Source: Tsukamurella sputi (GTDB lineage: Bacteria; Actinomycetota; Actinomycetes; Mycobacteriales; Mycobacteriaceae). Taken from it: a stretch of DNA of 64,000 nt. Below the pieces are notes generated by a model, which worked only from the letters and a program-made list of their open reading frames with translations, ran no database searches and was not told the DNA's origin. Where the stretch lies: contig NZ_VIGV01000003.1 of assembly GCF_007858445.1 (NCBI RefSeq), positions 1 through 64,000 on the forward strand, read 5' to 3'. This document shows positions 7,083 to 16,163 of this stretch, one piece after another. Positions within the stretch are counted from its first letter, which is position 1, and every line of letters begins with the position of its first letter. The position numbers were made by a program, and so were the translations under genes.

Positions 7083-8194
7083 CCAGCCCCGCCCCGACGA
7101 CTGAGCATCAGCCGGTCGTCGGCAAGCTCTCCACCCTCGACCGGTTCCTGCCGGTGTGGATCGGTGTCGCCATGGTCGCCGGCCTGCTGCTCGGCCGGAT
7201 GATCCCCGGGCTGAACACCGCGCTGGAGAAGATCCAGGTCGACGGTGTCTCGCTGCCGATCGCCCTGGGCCTGTTGATCATGATGTACCCGGTGCTGGCG
7301 AAGGTCCGCTACGACCGCCTCGACACCGTCACCGGCGACCGCAAGCTCCTGCTCGGCTCCCTCTTCCTGAACTGGATCCTGGGCCCGGCGCTGATGTTCG
7401 CACTCGCCTGGATCTTCCTGCCCGACCTGCCCGAGTACCGCACCGGCCTAATCATCGTCGGCCTCGCCCGGTGCATCGCCATGGTGATCATCTGGAACGA
7501 CCTCGCCTGCGGCGACCGCGAAGCCGCAGCCGTCCTCGTGGCGCTGAACTCGGTGTTCCAGGTGATCATGTTCGCCGTCCTCGGCTGGTTCTACCTCTCG
7601 ATCCTGCCCGGCTGGCTCGGCCTCGAACAGACCACCATCAGCACCTCGCCCTGGCAGATCGCCAAATCCGTGCTGATCTTCCTCGGCATCCCGCTCCTCG
7701 CCGGCTACCTCTCCCGCCGAATCGGAGAGAAGACCAAGGGCCGCGACTGGTACGAAACGAAGTTCCTCCCCCGGATCGGACCATGTGCCCTCTACGGGCT
7801 GCTGTTCACCATCGTCATCCTGTTCGCCCTGCAGGGCGAGCAGATCACCTCCCGCCCGTGGGACGTCGCCCGTATCGCCCTGCCGCTGCTGGTGTACTTC
7901 GCCGTGATGTGGGGCGGCGGGTACCTGCTCGGCGCCGTCATGGGACTCGGCTACGAGCGCACCACCACGCTCGCGTTTACCGCCGCCGGCAACAACTTCG
8001 AGCTCGCCATCGCCGTCGCGATCGCCACCTACGGCGCCACCTCCGGCCAAGCCCTCGCGGGCGTCGTCGGGCCGCTCATCGAGGTCCCCGTCCTGGTCGG
8101 CCTGGTCTATGTCTCGCTGGCCCTGCGCAAGCGCTTCCCGCTGACCCCGTCCTCCACCGCCGCGACCGCGGATCCGTCCAGGAGTGTGAACTGA
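7079..8194 (+). CDS. acr3: Acr3-family arsenite efflux permease
   Basis: 371 aa, GTG start overlapping the arsR stop. About ten transmembrane segments. Seen: the conserved [16 protein letters not shown] block with Cys132, the residue position required for As(III) transport in characterised Acr3 proteins. Exports As(OH)3 produced by arsenate reductases encoded just downstream. Its stop overlaps the arsC ATG (ATGA). The length and N-terminus are normal, without a fused C-terminal ArsC domain as seen in some mycobacterial versions. Confidence 0.95.
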   Translation: MTSPAPTTEHQPVVGKLSTLDRFLPVWIGVAMVAGLLLGRMIPGLNTALEKIQVDGVSLPIALGLLIMMYPVLAKVRYDRLDTVTGDRKLLLGSLFLNWILGPALMFALAWIFLPDLPEYRTGLIIVGLARCIAMVIIWNDLACGDREAAAVLVALNSVFQVIMFAVLGWFYLSILPGWLGLEQTTISTSPWQIAKSVLIFLGIPLLAGYLSRRIGEKTKGRDWYETKFLPRIGPCALYGLLFTIVILFALQGEQITSRPWDVARIALPLLVYFAVMWGGGYLLGAVMGLGYERTTTLAFTAAGNNFELAIAVAIATYGATSGQALAGVVGPLIEVPVLVGLVYVSLALRKRFPLTPSSTAATADPSRSVN

Positions 8195-8637
8195 TGTCCG
8201 ACAATACGATCACCGCCGACACCGAATCGGCCACGCCGAGCGTGTTGTTCGTGTGCGTGAAGAACGGCGGCAAGTCCCAGATGGCCGCCGGCCTGATGCG
8301 CAAGACCGTCGGCGATGCCGTCGAGGTGCACTCGGCCGGCACCAAGCCCGGCTCCGTGGTCAACGGCCTGTCCGCCGAGTCGCTGGCTGAGGTCGGTGTC
8401 GACATCACCGGCGAGACCCCGAAACCGATCGACCCGGCGCTGCTCGCCCGGGTGGACCTGGTGGTCACTCTCGGCCGGGAAGCCGTCGTCGACACCCCGG
8501 ACGGTGTCGCGTTGGTCAACTGGGATACCGACGAGCCGTCGGAGCGGGGCATCGACGGGATCGAGCGGATGCGCCTCGTGCGCGACGACATCGCCGCCCG
8601 CGTCACCGCGCTGGCAGCCGAACTCACCACCCGGTAG
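8194..8637 (+). CDS. arsC: Arsenate reductase, LMW-phosphatase fold (CX5K variant)
   Basis: 147 aa. Low-molecular-weight protein tyrosine phosphatase fold. Seen: P-loop [14 protein letters not shown] with Cys21, but the usual P-loop Arg is Lys27 (CX5K). The Lys form recalls the Corynebacterium mycothiol-dependent arsenate reductases, so the cofactor is probably mycothiol/mycoredoxin (inference). The Asp loop residues near the C-terminal half appear as [12 protein letters not shown]. Translationally coupled to acr3. Confidence 0.85.
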   Translation: MSDNTITADTESATPSVLFVCVKNGGKSQMAAGLMRKTVGDAVEVHSAGTKPGSVVNGLSAESLAEVGVDITGETPKPIDPALLARVDLVVTLGREAVVDTPDGVALVNWDTDEPSERGIDGIERMRLVRDDIAARVTALAAELTTR

Positions 8638-8680
8638 CGACCGAGCAGGCCGGGAAGCCCGAGAAGCGGGAGAAAGTCGG

Positions 8681-9346
8681 ATGAACGCCAACGCCACGAC
8701 CGAGTCGGCCGGAACACCGGAACTGCTGATGCCCCAGGCCCTGCTGGCGCGGACCGCGGAGCGGCTCGCCGCCCAGTACCGCGGGATCGTCTCCGAGCAG
8801 ACCGTCGAACGGGTCGTCTTCGAGTCCTACACCGCGCTGCGGCGCACCGCCCGCATCCACACTCACCTGGTGACTCTCGCCGGCCGGTTCGCCGCCGAGC
8901 GTCTCGCCGCCCTGGCGCAGTCGACCGGTGCGAGCACCAAGACCGTGCCCGAGGTGCTGTTCATCTGCGTCCACAACGCGGGCCGCTCGCAGATGGCTGC
9001 CGCGCTCCTGACACACCACGCGGCCGGGGCGGTGCACGTACGCTCCGCCGGGTCGCTGCCTGCTGCGGTGATCAACCCGATCGTCGAGCAGGCCATGACC
9101 GAGGTCGGGCTCGACCTGGCCGCTGAGTTTCCCAAGCCTCTCACCGACGACGTGGTCGCGGCCGCGGACGTGGTGATCTCCATGGGCTGCGGCGACGCCT
9201 GCCCGGTCTACCCGGGCAAGCGGTACCTGGACTGGCAGGTCGCCGACCCCGACAACCACCCCATCGAGACCGTCCGCCTGATCCGTGACGACCTCGACCG
9301 CCGCGTCAAAGACCTCCTCGCCGAGCTCCATCCCACGATCACCTGA
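8681..9346 (+). CDS. arsC: Arsenate reductase with N-terminal three-helix domain
   Basis: 221 aa, ATG 8681 preceded by GGGAGAAAG. Residues 15-80 form a helical domain (AERLAAQYRGIVSEQTVERV...) seen in front of many actinobacterial ArsC proteins. The catalytic domain has the canonical P-loop ICVHNAGRSQM (Cys96, Arg102) and a second Cys-rich loop MGCGDACP. It lies 43 bases after the first arsC, so the operon carries two arsenate reductases with different P-loops, one CX5K and one CX5R. The N-terminal domain may mediate dimerisation or a redox-partner interaction; this is not established from sequence. Confidence 0.88.
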   Translation: MNANATTESAGTPELLMPQALLARTAERLAAQYRGIVSEQTVERVVFESYTALRRTARIHTHLVTLAGRFAAERLAALAQSTGASTKTVPEVLFICVHNAGRSQMAAALLTHHAAGAVHVRSAGSLPAAVINPIVEQAMTEVGLDLAAEFPKPLTDDVVAAADVVISMGCGDACPVYPGKRYLDWQVADPDNHPIETVRLIRDDLDRRVKDLLAELHPTIT

Positions 9347-9451
9347 CCCACCCCTTTGATCGACGTGCTCGACGGCCCCGCTCACCGCCGTCAGTGCCGC
9401 TGTGCCTGCTCACACCTCATTTGCCTGTTCTTGGAAGGGAACCGACACCCC

Positions 9452-10873
9452 ATGTCTGCACGCAAGATCATCGCCATCGGCGGATCGGACGCCGGGATCT
9501 CCGCCGCCCTGCGGGCCCGCGAACTCGACCCCACCAGCGAGGTCACCGTGGTCGTCGCCGACGCCTACCCGAACTTCTCCATCTGCGGCATCCCGTACTA
9601 CGTCTCCGGCGAGGTCACCCACTGGAGCAACCTCGCCCACCGCACCGCCGCCGACCTCGCCGCCACCGGCATGACCGTGCACACCGACACCAGAGCTACC
9701 GCGATCGATCCGGCCGGACACCGCCTGACCGTCACCGGCCCGGACGGCGCCGCCCGGGACCTCGACTACGACGTCCTCGTCATCGGCACCGGCGCTGTGT
9801 CCGTGCGGCCGCCGATCACCGGCCTCGACCACCTCGGCCCCGCTGACGGCGTGCACCTGCTGCACTCGATGGGCGACACCTTCGCCGTGATGAACACCCT
9901 CACCACGAAGGACCCGAAGACCGCGATCATCATCGGCGCCGGCTACATCGGCCTGGAAATGGCCGAAGGTCTCACTGCCCGCGGCATCACCGTCACCCAG
10001 ATCGAAGCCCTCCCTGAGGTGCTCCCCACTGTCGAACCCGAACTCGGCGCCCTCGTCCACGATGAACTGGTCCGCAACCGGGTCGACGTCCGCACCCACA
10101 CCCTGGTCACCGCGGTCGACCGCACCGACACCGGCGCCCTGACCGTCACCACCAGCAGTGACGGCCAGAGCGATCACCTCACCGCCGATCTCGTGCTCGT
10201 CGTCGTGGGCGTGCGCCCCGACACCGACCTCGCTGCCGCAGCGGGCGCGCAGCTCGGCATCAAGAACACGATCGCCGTCGACGAGCAGATGCGCACCAAT
10301 CTGTCCGACGTCTTCGCCGCCGGCGACGCCGTGCACACCCACCACCGCCAGCTCGGCATCACCTGGCTCCCGCTCGGCACCACCGCGCACAAGCAGGGCC
10401 GCGTCGCCGGCGAGAACGCCCTCGGCGGCACCGCCCGCTACACCGGCTCCCTCGGCACCCAGGTCGTGAAGATCTTCGACCTCGTCGCCGCCCGCACCGG
10501 CCTCAAAGAGACCGAAGCCCTTGCCGCCGACCGCGGCTGGGTGCCGGTGTCGACGACCTCCACACCGGACGATCACAAGGCCTACTACCCGGGTGCCACC
10601 CCCATCAGCATCCGGATCACCGGCGACCAGAACACCGGCGCACTACTCGGTGCCCAGCTCATCGGGCACCGCACGGCCGAGATCTCCAAGCGCGTCGACA
10701 CCTACGCCACCGCCCTGCACCACGGCATGAGCGTCGACGCCCTCTCCGAGCTCGACCTGTCCTACACCCCGCCCCTCGGGTCCCCGTGGGACGCCGTGCA
10801 GGTCGCCGCCCAGAACTGGGTCCGCGAGCACCAGCTGCACCATCAGCGCAGCGTCCTTAGCCTGAACAGGTGA
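9452..10873 (+). CDS. CoA-disulfide-reductase-like FAD oxidoreductase
   Basis: 473 aa. ATG 9452 chosen by the GGAAGG before it. Pyridine nucleotide-disulfide oxidoreductase, CoADR/NADH-oxidase subgroup. Seen: FAD motif IIAIGGSDAGIS, single redox Cys45 in FSICGIPYY, NAD(P) motif IIIGAGYIGLEMAE, FAD-binding VFAAGDAV, and a CoADR-type dimerisation end LSYTPPLGSPWD. Lies within the ars operon; its stop overlaps the next gene. A role in reducing thiols (CoA, mycothiol or a persulfide) during arsenate reduction, or in oxidising As(III), is plausible but unproven. Confidence 0.85.
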   Translation: MSARKIIAIGGSDAGISAALRARELDPTSEVTVVVADAYPNFSICGIPYYVSGEVTHWSNLAHRTAADLAATGMTVHTDTRATAIDPAGHRLTVTGPDGAARDLDYDVLVIGTGAVSVRPPITGLDHLGPADGVHLLHSMGDTFAVMNTLTTKDPKTAIIIGAGYIGLEMAEGLTARGITVTQIEALPEVLPTVEPELGALVHDELVRNRVDVRTHTLVTAVDRTDTGALTVTTSSDGQSDHLTADLVLVVVGVRPDTDLAAAAGAQLGIKNTIAVDEQMRTNLSDVFAAGDAVHTHHRQLGITWLPLGTTAHKQGRVAGENALGGTARYTGSLGTQVVKIFDLVAARTGLKETEALAADRGWVPVSTTSTPDDHKAYYPGATPISIRITGDQNTGALLGAQLIGHRTAEISKRVDTYATALHHGMSVDALSELDLSYTPPLGSPWDAVQVAAQNWVREHQLHHQRSVLSLNR

Positions 10874-11397
10874 CCACCAGCCCCCACGACTCAACCGGGT
10901 CCGCCGCACGAGCGGCGGACCCGGCGATCGTTGTGATGCGGCCCGAGCATGGGCCACAGGTCCTCGCGATTTACCAAGCCGGCATGGACACCGGCAACGC
11001 CACCTTCGAAACCGCCGCACCCGGCTGGACGGACTTCGACCAACGACACCTACCTGAGCACCGCGTCGTCGCCCTCGCCCCAGGTGGGCAGGTCGCCGGG
11101 TGGGTTGCAGCGGCGCCCGTCTCGGGGCGCTGCGTCTACGCCGGCGTCATCGAGCACAGCGTCTACGTCGACTCCGGCCACGCCGGGCAGGGCATCGGAG
11201 CCGCGCTGTTGCAGGCCCTCATCCAGTCCGCCGACGCTGCCGGGGTGTGGACCATCCAGACCGGGATCTTCCCCGAGAACCACGCCAGCCTCGCCCTGCA
11301 CCGGCGCGCCGGATTCCGCACCGTCGGCACCCGCGAACGCATCGGCCAACGCGACGGCCGCTGGCGCGACGTCGTCCTCATCGAACGACGCAGCTGA
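10870..11397 (+). CDS. arsN: GNAT N-acetyltransferase, ArsN1/PAT-like
   Basis: 175 aa, GTG start overlapping the previous stop. GNAT fold. Seen: an N-terminal IVVMRPEHGPQVLAIYQ, the ATFE segment typical of phosphinothricin acetyltransferases, an acetyl-CoA-binding loop GHAGQGIGAALL, and the PENHASLALHRRAGF block. PAT-like enzymes in ars operons (ArsN1) detoxify arsinothricin, an arsenic analogue of phosphinothricin, by N-acetylation. Final gene of the arsR-acr3-arsC-arsC-oxidoreductase-arsN run. Substrate preference cannot be read from the sequence. Confidence 0.8.
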   Translation: MTTSPHDSTGSAARAADPAIVVMRPEHGPQVLAIYQAGMDTGNATFETAAPGWTDFDQRHLPEHRVVALAPGGQVAGWVAAAPVSGRCVYAGVIEHSVYVDSGHAGQGIGAALLQALIQSADAAGVWTIQTGIFPENHASLALHRRAGFRTVGTRERIGQRDGRWRDVVLIERRS

Positions 11398-11419
11398 CTG
11401 CCGCCTACACCTACCGGAC

Positions 11420-11812
11420 TCAGCCGGCGTCACCGACTTCAGAACCGTCTGGTTCTTCATCCGCCAGCTCTGGGGCGCGGGTGATCGACACGATCGCCGA
11501 CGAGCGGCGGAACTGCTCGGTGTCGAAGGGGCTCGCGGGATCGTCGAACCAGACCAGTGACTGGTCACCGACACGCGGCCAGCGGGTGACCCTTGTGATC
11601 CGGTGCGCGATGCCGTCGTAGTCGAACGCCCCAGACGGGCTGGCGGGGCCGGGACGACGCGTGTACGTCAACGCATCCAGGTCCCACAGGTGCGTTGATC
11701 CCTGCGAGGCCACCACCCACCGGCCGCGCATACCGTCCGTGAGCTCATCCACCGTCTCCGACGGTGGATCGTTGCCGTCGGGCGGCTGCTGGACATCCGG
11801 TTCATCCGTCAT
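11420..11812 (-). CDS. Hypothetical protein
   Basis: 130 aa from ATG 11812 (an upstream in-frame start at 11902 is less likely). Seen: acidic, proline-rich N-terminus, then a compact beta-rich region around WVVASQGSTHLWDLDALTYTRRPG and ITRVTRWPRVGDQSLVWFDD, ending in an acidic tail. No transmembrane helix or signal peptide. The pattern of short Trp-containing strands recalls small hypothetical proteins of actinobacterial plasmids and islands. It converges on the ars operon with a 22-base gap. Function unknown. Confidence 0.55.
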   Translation of the reverse strand: MTDEPDVQQPPDGNDPPSETVDELTDGMRGRWVVASQGSTHLWDLDALTYTRRPGPASPSGAFDYDGIAHRITRVTRWPRVGDQSLVWFDDPASPFDTEQFRRSSAIVSITRAPELADEEPDGSEVGDAG

Positions 11813-11941
11813 GGGACTCCTCGTATAGGGGTATAGGGTCAGGCTCACTGTCCCGAACGCTAGGCGGAGTTGATTTGGGGCGCCGCTGCCGGGTGCGCCC
11901 ATGATTTTGGGCCTGGGGTTCGCGTGCCGTCCTTGGCGGAT

Positions 11942-12718
11942 CTACTCGGCGGGCTCGAGGACGCGAGGATGGATCAGTTCGATCCGCGGGACGTGGATCT
12001 CGGCTCCACCGAGAACCCGCACACGGGGCCACTCGCCGTCGACCATCGTCAGGCCGGCCTGGGCGGGAGTGAGGCCGTCCTCGGTGGGGATCAAGCACGC
12101 CTCGCCAGGCCCGGCCTTGCACCCCGGACAACCGGTCTTGGTCTCGATGGCGATACGCGACTTCTCCAGCTCGAGCTTCTCGTCGTCGGTGGCATGGCGC
12201 CAGCAACCGAACCCGTCCTGGTGGCCCACTCCGGCCTGATACAGCGGCCGCATCTGACACGGTTTCCCGTTCGTCTTCGGCCGCAGGCACTTCCTCTTGA
12301 GGCTGCGGTCGAGGTCGTCCTTCTTGGCCTTGATCCGCTCGACGTTGAGAGCCATCTGCGTCAGGTAGTCAGCGGTGTTGTCGCCGGCCGCCTCGTACAG
12401 CGCGAACACCTGCCGCGGAGACCGGGCGCCGGTCCAGCGCCGGCCGTCCGACCCATACACCGCCACGGGAAGCTTACGTGCGACGATGCCGATCGCGACC
12501 TCGATGTAGTGTGCCAGGCCAGTGGTCTCGGGAGTGTTGACGACCCGCTCGGGACAGATGGCGATGCCGTACTCGCTCTCGATCCGCGCGGCCTCGCGGT
12601 TGAACCCGGCGACGGCGATCTCCACCTGCCGCAATGCCGTCATCAGCGGTGTGTGATCCAGCGGTGCGGGCGCGGGCTTCGGGCGAGGGGTGCGGTTGCG
12701 ATCTGATCTCCGGGACAT
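11942..12718 (-). CDS. Hypothetical protein with two Cys clusters
   Basis: 258 aa from ATG 12718. Seen: a Pro/Arg-rich N-terminus, a helical middle, then Cys cluster 1 (KCLRPKTNGKPC followed by a C..H pair, CWRH) and cluster 2 (CPGCKAGPGEAC). Both resemble short zinc-finger modules common in actinobacterial mobile-element proteins (CPxCxAxPGxxC type). Not adjacent to an obvious partner; the 129-base gap to the 11420-11812 gene does not demand an operon. Likely a nucleic-acid-associated accessory protein, by inference only. Confidence 0.6.
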   Translation of the reverse strand: MSRRSDRNRTPRPKPAPAPLDHTPLMTALRQVEIAVAGFNREAARIESEYGIAICPERVVNTPETTGLAHYIEVAIGIVARKLPVAVYGSDGRRWTGARSPRQVFALYEAAGDNTADYLTQMALNVERIKAKKDDLDRSLKRKCLRPKTNGKPCQMRPLYQAGVGHQDGFGCWRHATDDEKLELEKSRIAIETKTGCPGCKAGPGEACLIPTEDGLTPAQAGLTMVDGEWPRVRVLGGAEIHVPRIELIHPRVLEPAE

Positions 12719-13036
12719 TGGTACAAGCGTGCCAGTAACCAATTCGGAGGTTGCTCGACGGTGGCCCGCCGCTTGGTAGGAGCGGTGTGCGAAATGCGCG
12801 CGCGAAATACCAGGGACATCCCTCGAACCCAAACGAACGGACCGAGCCGCGCATGTTTCGGTGACGGCGAGCAGAGCACCGAGCACAAGCGACTGTCCTT
12901 CCTCGGTGTCCCCTGAAATCCCGAAGGACACCGAGCAGCTCACCCGCCCGGACCTGAGTCCGCGAACGCAAGCCGCACCGCCCGCAGACCGCACTGATCC
13001 CGCCCCAGTACCCGCGCGGAGGCCCGTGGCGTGGCG
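12719..13036. other. Gene-free gap upstream of the Cys-cluster gene
   Basis: 318 bases between the Cys-cluster gene and the end of ctpG. A 63-codon plus-strand frame lies inside (12861-13052), but its Ser/Pro/Thr-rich composition is not convincing. No strong palindrome, tRNA or terminator was found. It presumably carries the promoter for the 11942-12718 gene. Confidence 0.4.
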
Positions 13037-15052
13037 CTACACCGCTTGCTGAATCGTCGGCCGCCGGCTCGTTGCTGGGGGAGCCGGCGGGAGCGCGGTG
13101 ACGCGGCCGGCGCGGACGCCGTTGGCGATGACGACGATCTCGGCGAGTTCGTGGACGGCGACGACGGCGGCGAGGCCGAGGACGCCGAACAGTGCGAGCG
13201 GGATGAGGATCGCGATCAGCCCGAGGGACAGGGCCACGTTCTGCAGCATGATGTTCCGGGCCCGGCGGGCGTGATCGAGGGCCTGCGGCAGGGTCCGTAG
13301 GTCCTCACCCATGAGCGCGATGTCGGCAGTTTCGATCGCGACGTCCGAGCCCATGGCGCCCATGGCGATGCCGAGGTCCGCGGTGGCGAGGGCGGGGGCG
13401 TCGTTGACGCCGTCGCCGACCATCGCGGTGAACCGGTCTTTGCGGAGCTCGCCGATGATCCGGGCCTTGTCCTCGGGCCGCAGGTCGGCGTGTACGTCGT
13501 CGATCCCGGCGATCTTCGCCAGGGCGGTGGCGGTGGCGGTGTTGTCGCCGGTGAGCATCGCGACGGTGGCGCCGCCGCGGTGCAGGTGATCGATGACCTC
13601 GCGGGCTTCAGGACGCAGCTCGTCGCGGACGGCGACCGCCCCGATGACCTGCCCGTCGTCTTCGACGAGGACCGCGGTGGCGCCGCCGGCTTGCATGGCC
13701 GCGACCCGCGCTGCAAGTGGGCCCGGGTCGATCCAGCCGGGCCGGCCGAGCCGGGCGGGCCGCCCGTCGACGAGCCCGGTCAGCCCGGCCCCGGGGACGG
13801 CCTGCACATCGACCGCCGCCGGTATGCGGTCGCCATTGGCGGTGAGGATCGCCCGGGCGAGGGGATGTTCACTGTGGGCTTCGAGCGCCGCGGCGACGGC
13901 GAGCACCCGGTCCTGTTCCGGCGACCGGACGCCCGAGCCGAGGTCGCTCGCCTCGACGGAGGGGCCGGCCGGGTCGGTGGCCGGGTCGGTGATGGTGGCG
14001 ATGTCGACGACGGCGGGGCGGTTCGCGGTCAGGGTGCCGGTCTTGTCGAGGGCGACCGTCCGCACCCGGCCGAGGGCCTCGAGGGCGGCGCCGCCCTTGA
14101 CCAGGACGCCGATCTTGCTGGCGGCGCCGATCGCGGCGACGACGGTGACGGGGACGGAGATCGCCAGTGCGCAGGGGGAGGCGGCGACCAGCACGACCAG
14201 GGCCCGTTCGATCCACGTTGCGGGGTCACCGAGCAGGGACCCGAGGATCGCGATCGCGGCGGCGAAGATCATGATCGCCGGGACCAGGGGCTTGGCGATG
14301 GTGTCGGCGAGGCGTTGTGCGTCGCCCTTGCGGGACTGTTCGGCCTCGACGATCTGCACGATCTTGGCCAGCGAGTTGTTCTCCGCGGTGGTGGTGACTT
14401 CGACCGTGAGGGCGCCGGTGCCGTTGATCGTCCCGGCGAACACCTCGTCGCCGGGTCCGGCCTCGACGGGCACGGATTCGCCGGTGATCGCCGAGACGTC
14501 CAGGGCGGTGCGGCCGTCGCGGATCACGCCGTCGGTGGCGATCCGCTCGCCGGGCTTGACCAGCATCCGGTCTCCGACCGCCAGCTCGGCCGGGGAGATG
14601 GTGGCCGGGGTGCCGTCGCGCAGGACGGTCGCGGTGTCGGGGACGAGGTTGAGCAGCGCCCGCAGGCCGCGGCGGGTCCGTGAGACGGCGTACTCCTCGA
14701 GGCCCTCGCTGATGGCGAACAGCACGGCGAGCATCGCCGCCTCGCCGACCTCGCCGAGGATCACCGCGCCGACGGCGGCGATCGTCATCAGTATCCCGAC
14801 GCCGATCTTGCCCTGGGCCAGGCGCCGCAGCGTGGACGGCACGAAAGTCCACGCCCCGATCAGCAGCGCGATCCACTCCAGCACCAGTGACAGGCGCTGC
14901 GGGCCGCCGGCCCACCCGACGATGTATGCGGCGAGTAGGAACACCGCCGCGGCCGCGGCGGCCTGCAATTCCCGCACCTGCCACCACTGCCCGGGAGCCT
15001 GCTCGTCCTCGCCGGCGGGCTCGTCGTGCCCGCAGCCGCACGCGTCACTCAT
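13037..15052 (-). CDS. ctpG: P1B-type metal ATPase, CtpG/CadA type
   Basis: 671 aa from ATG 15052, which overlaps the cmtR stop. Exports divalent soft metals (Cd, Zn, Pb, Co) across the membrane using ATP. Seen: a short Cys/His N-terminus (CGCGHDE) instead of an HMA domain, TGESVPVE, membrane SPC (VAASPCALAIS), DKTGTLT phosphorylation site, [14 protein letters not shown], and a last helix with VAVHELAEIVVIANG, where His-Glu is typical of Zn/Cd ATPases. In M. tuberculosis CmtR neighbours CtpG in the same way. Regulation by CmtR is therefore likely. Confidence 0.93.
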   Translation of the reverse strand: MSDACGCGHDEPAGEDEQAPGQWWQVRELQAAAAAAVFLLAAYIVGWAGGPQRLSLVLEWIALLIGAWTFVPSTLRRLAQGKIGVGILMTIAAVGAVILGEVGEAAMLAVLFAISEGLEEYAVSRTRRGLRALLNLVPDTATVLRDGTPATISPAELAVGDRMLVKPGERIATDGVIRDGRTALDVSAITGESVPVEAGPGDEVFAGTINGTGALTVEVTTTAENNSLAKIVQIVEAEQSRKGDAQRLADTIAKPLVPAIMIFAAAIAILGSLLGDPATWIERALVVLVAASPCALAISVPVTVVAAIGAASKIGVLVKGGAALEALGRVRTVALDKTGTLTANRPAVVDIATITDPATDPAGPSVEASDLGSGVRSPEQDRVLAVAAALEAHSEHPLARAILTANGDRIPAAVDVQAVPGAGLTGLVDGRPARLGRPGWIDPGPLAARVAAMQAGGATAVLVEDDGQVIGAVAVRDELRPEAREVIDHLHRGGATVAMLTGDNTATATALAKIAGIDDVHADLRPEDKARIIGELRKDRFTAMVGDGVNDAPALATADLGIAMGAMGSDVAIETADIALMGEDLRTLPQALDHARRARNIMLQNVALSLGLIAILIPLALFGVLGLAAVVAVHELAEIVVIANGVRAGRVTALPPAPPATSRRPTIQQAV

Positions 15053-15468
15053 CGCCGCACCACCTTCGCCGCCGAAGCCTCCTCGGTCGTCACAGCGTCC
15101 GGGCTGCAGCAGGTGGCGCTGTCGGTGCCGTAGTTCGGGCACAACGCGACCGCGTTGCCGGTCGCCGCGAGCAGCGTCTCCGCCGCCGCGAGCAGGTCCA
15201 TCAGCTCCGGGCGGGCGAGGCTGTAGAACACCTGCCGCCCCTGCGGGCGGCCCTGCACCAGACCGCAGTCCCGCAGGCACGCCACGTGCGCCGACACCGT
15301 CGACTGCGCCAGGCCCAGCTCGGCCATCAGGTCCGCCACCCGGGCCTCGCCACCGTGGGCAAGCCGCGTCGCGATCGCCAGCCGGGTCCCGTCGGAGAGG
15401 CTGTGGAACAACGCGACCGCGGGATCGAGCTGCGCGCCCGTCGCCACCGAACACTCATTCATCGTCAT
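15049..15468 (-). CDS. cmtR: CmtR-type Cd/Pb-sensing ArsR repressor
   Basis: 139 aa from ATG 15468. Winged-helix ArsR/SmtB protein. Seen: Cys64 and Cys68 in the recognition helix (HVACLRDCGL) and Cys110 near the C-terminus (ALCPNYG). These match in spacing the Cd/Pb ligands Cys57, Cys61 and Cys102 of M. tuberculosis CmtR. Metal binding to the recognition helix releases DNA. It overlaps ctpG by 4 bases and is divergent from a methyltransferase-cyclase-cadD run, so one 95-base control region may serve both. A second CC pair near the tail is extra. Confidence 0.92.
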   Translation of the reverse strand: MTMNECSVATGAQLDPAVALFHSLSDGTRLAIATRLAHGGEARVADLMAELGLAQSTVSAHVACLRDCGLVQGRPQGRQVFYSLARPELMDLLAAAETLLAATGNAVALCPNYGTDSATCCSPDAVTTEEASAAKVVRR

Positions 15469-15563
15469 ACGACGATGATAGCGGTATTCTGTGGTGTAAT
15501 CGAGTTCTCGCGAGGAACAGGCCGCCGATCGGTGGCCGTGAGCGGTGTTGGGAGCTGCTGGGT

Positions 15564-16163
15564 ATGCCATCGATGTCGACGATCGAGTCCCTGTTCTGCC
15601 GCAGCACGCCGTGGGAGGCAGCGACACGGCGGTGGGTGTTGCCGTGGGCCTTGCAGGGCGTGCGCCCTACGGGGAGGGTGCTGGAGATCGGCGGCGGCGG
15701 CGGCGCGATGGCCGCGCAGCTGCTGGCGGCGAGCGCCCCTGCGGATCAGGTGCAGCTCACCGTCACCGACTTCGACCCGGTGATGGTCGCCGCCGCGCAG
15801 GATCGGTTGCAGCGCTTCGGTGACCGAGCGCAGGCGAGGGTGGCCGACGCCGCCGCGTTGCCCTTCGGCGACGACGAGTTCGACACCGTCGTCTCGTTCA
15901 TCATGTTGCACCACGTCGTCGACTGGGAGCAGGCCCTCCGCGAAGCCGTCCGGGTGCTGCGCCCCGGCGGAACCCTGGTCGGCTACGACCTGCTCGGCAC
16001 CGCGCCGGCGCGGATCCTGCACCGGCTCGAAGGCGCACCGCACCGGTTCATCGACCGCGGCCAGCTGCGCCCGCACCTGGCAGGCCTGCCGCTGCGGGAG
16101 GTCACCGTCCGGGAGAACGCGGCACTGACCCGCTTCCGCGCGACCCGCACCGCAGGCCGATGA
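15564..16163 (+). CDS. Class I SAM-dependent methyltransferase
   Basis: 199 aa, ATG 15564. Seen: SAM motif I VLEIGGGGGAMAAQLL, an acidic motif II region (TVTDFDPVMVAAAQ), motif IV-like FDTVVSFIMLHHVVDW, and RVLRPGGTLVGYDLLG. Methyltransf_11/25-type fold, similar to ubiE-like or phosphoethanolamine methyltransferases. Divergent from cmtR-ctpG and overlapping the cyclase gene by 4 bases (ATGA). It lacks the CxxC pattern of ArsM, so arsenite methylation is unlikely; the substrate is unknown. Confidence 0.8.
   Translation: MPSMSTIESLFCRSTPWEAATRRWVLPWALQGVRPTGRVLEIGGGGGAMAAQLLAASAPADQVQLTVTDFDPVMVAAAQDRLQRFGDRAQARVADAAALPFGDDEFDTVVSFIMLHHVVDWEQALREAVRVLRPGGTLVGYDLLGTAPARILHRLEGAPHRFIDRGQLRPHLAGLPLREVTVRENAALTRFRATRTAGR

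Noticed and set aside
7156-8637. A long plus-strand frame over acr3
   Set aside because: Only its last 147 codons are real (arsC from 8194); the earlier part is Arg/Pro/His-rich and lies in another frame of acr3.
13490-14683. A 397-codon frame opposite ctpG
   Set aside because: Gly/Asp/Arg-rich antisense shadow of the P-type ATPase, with no motif.
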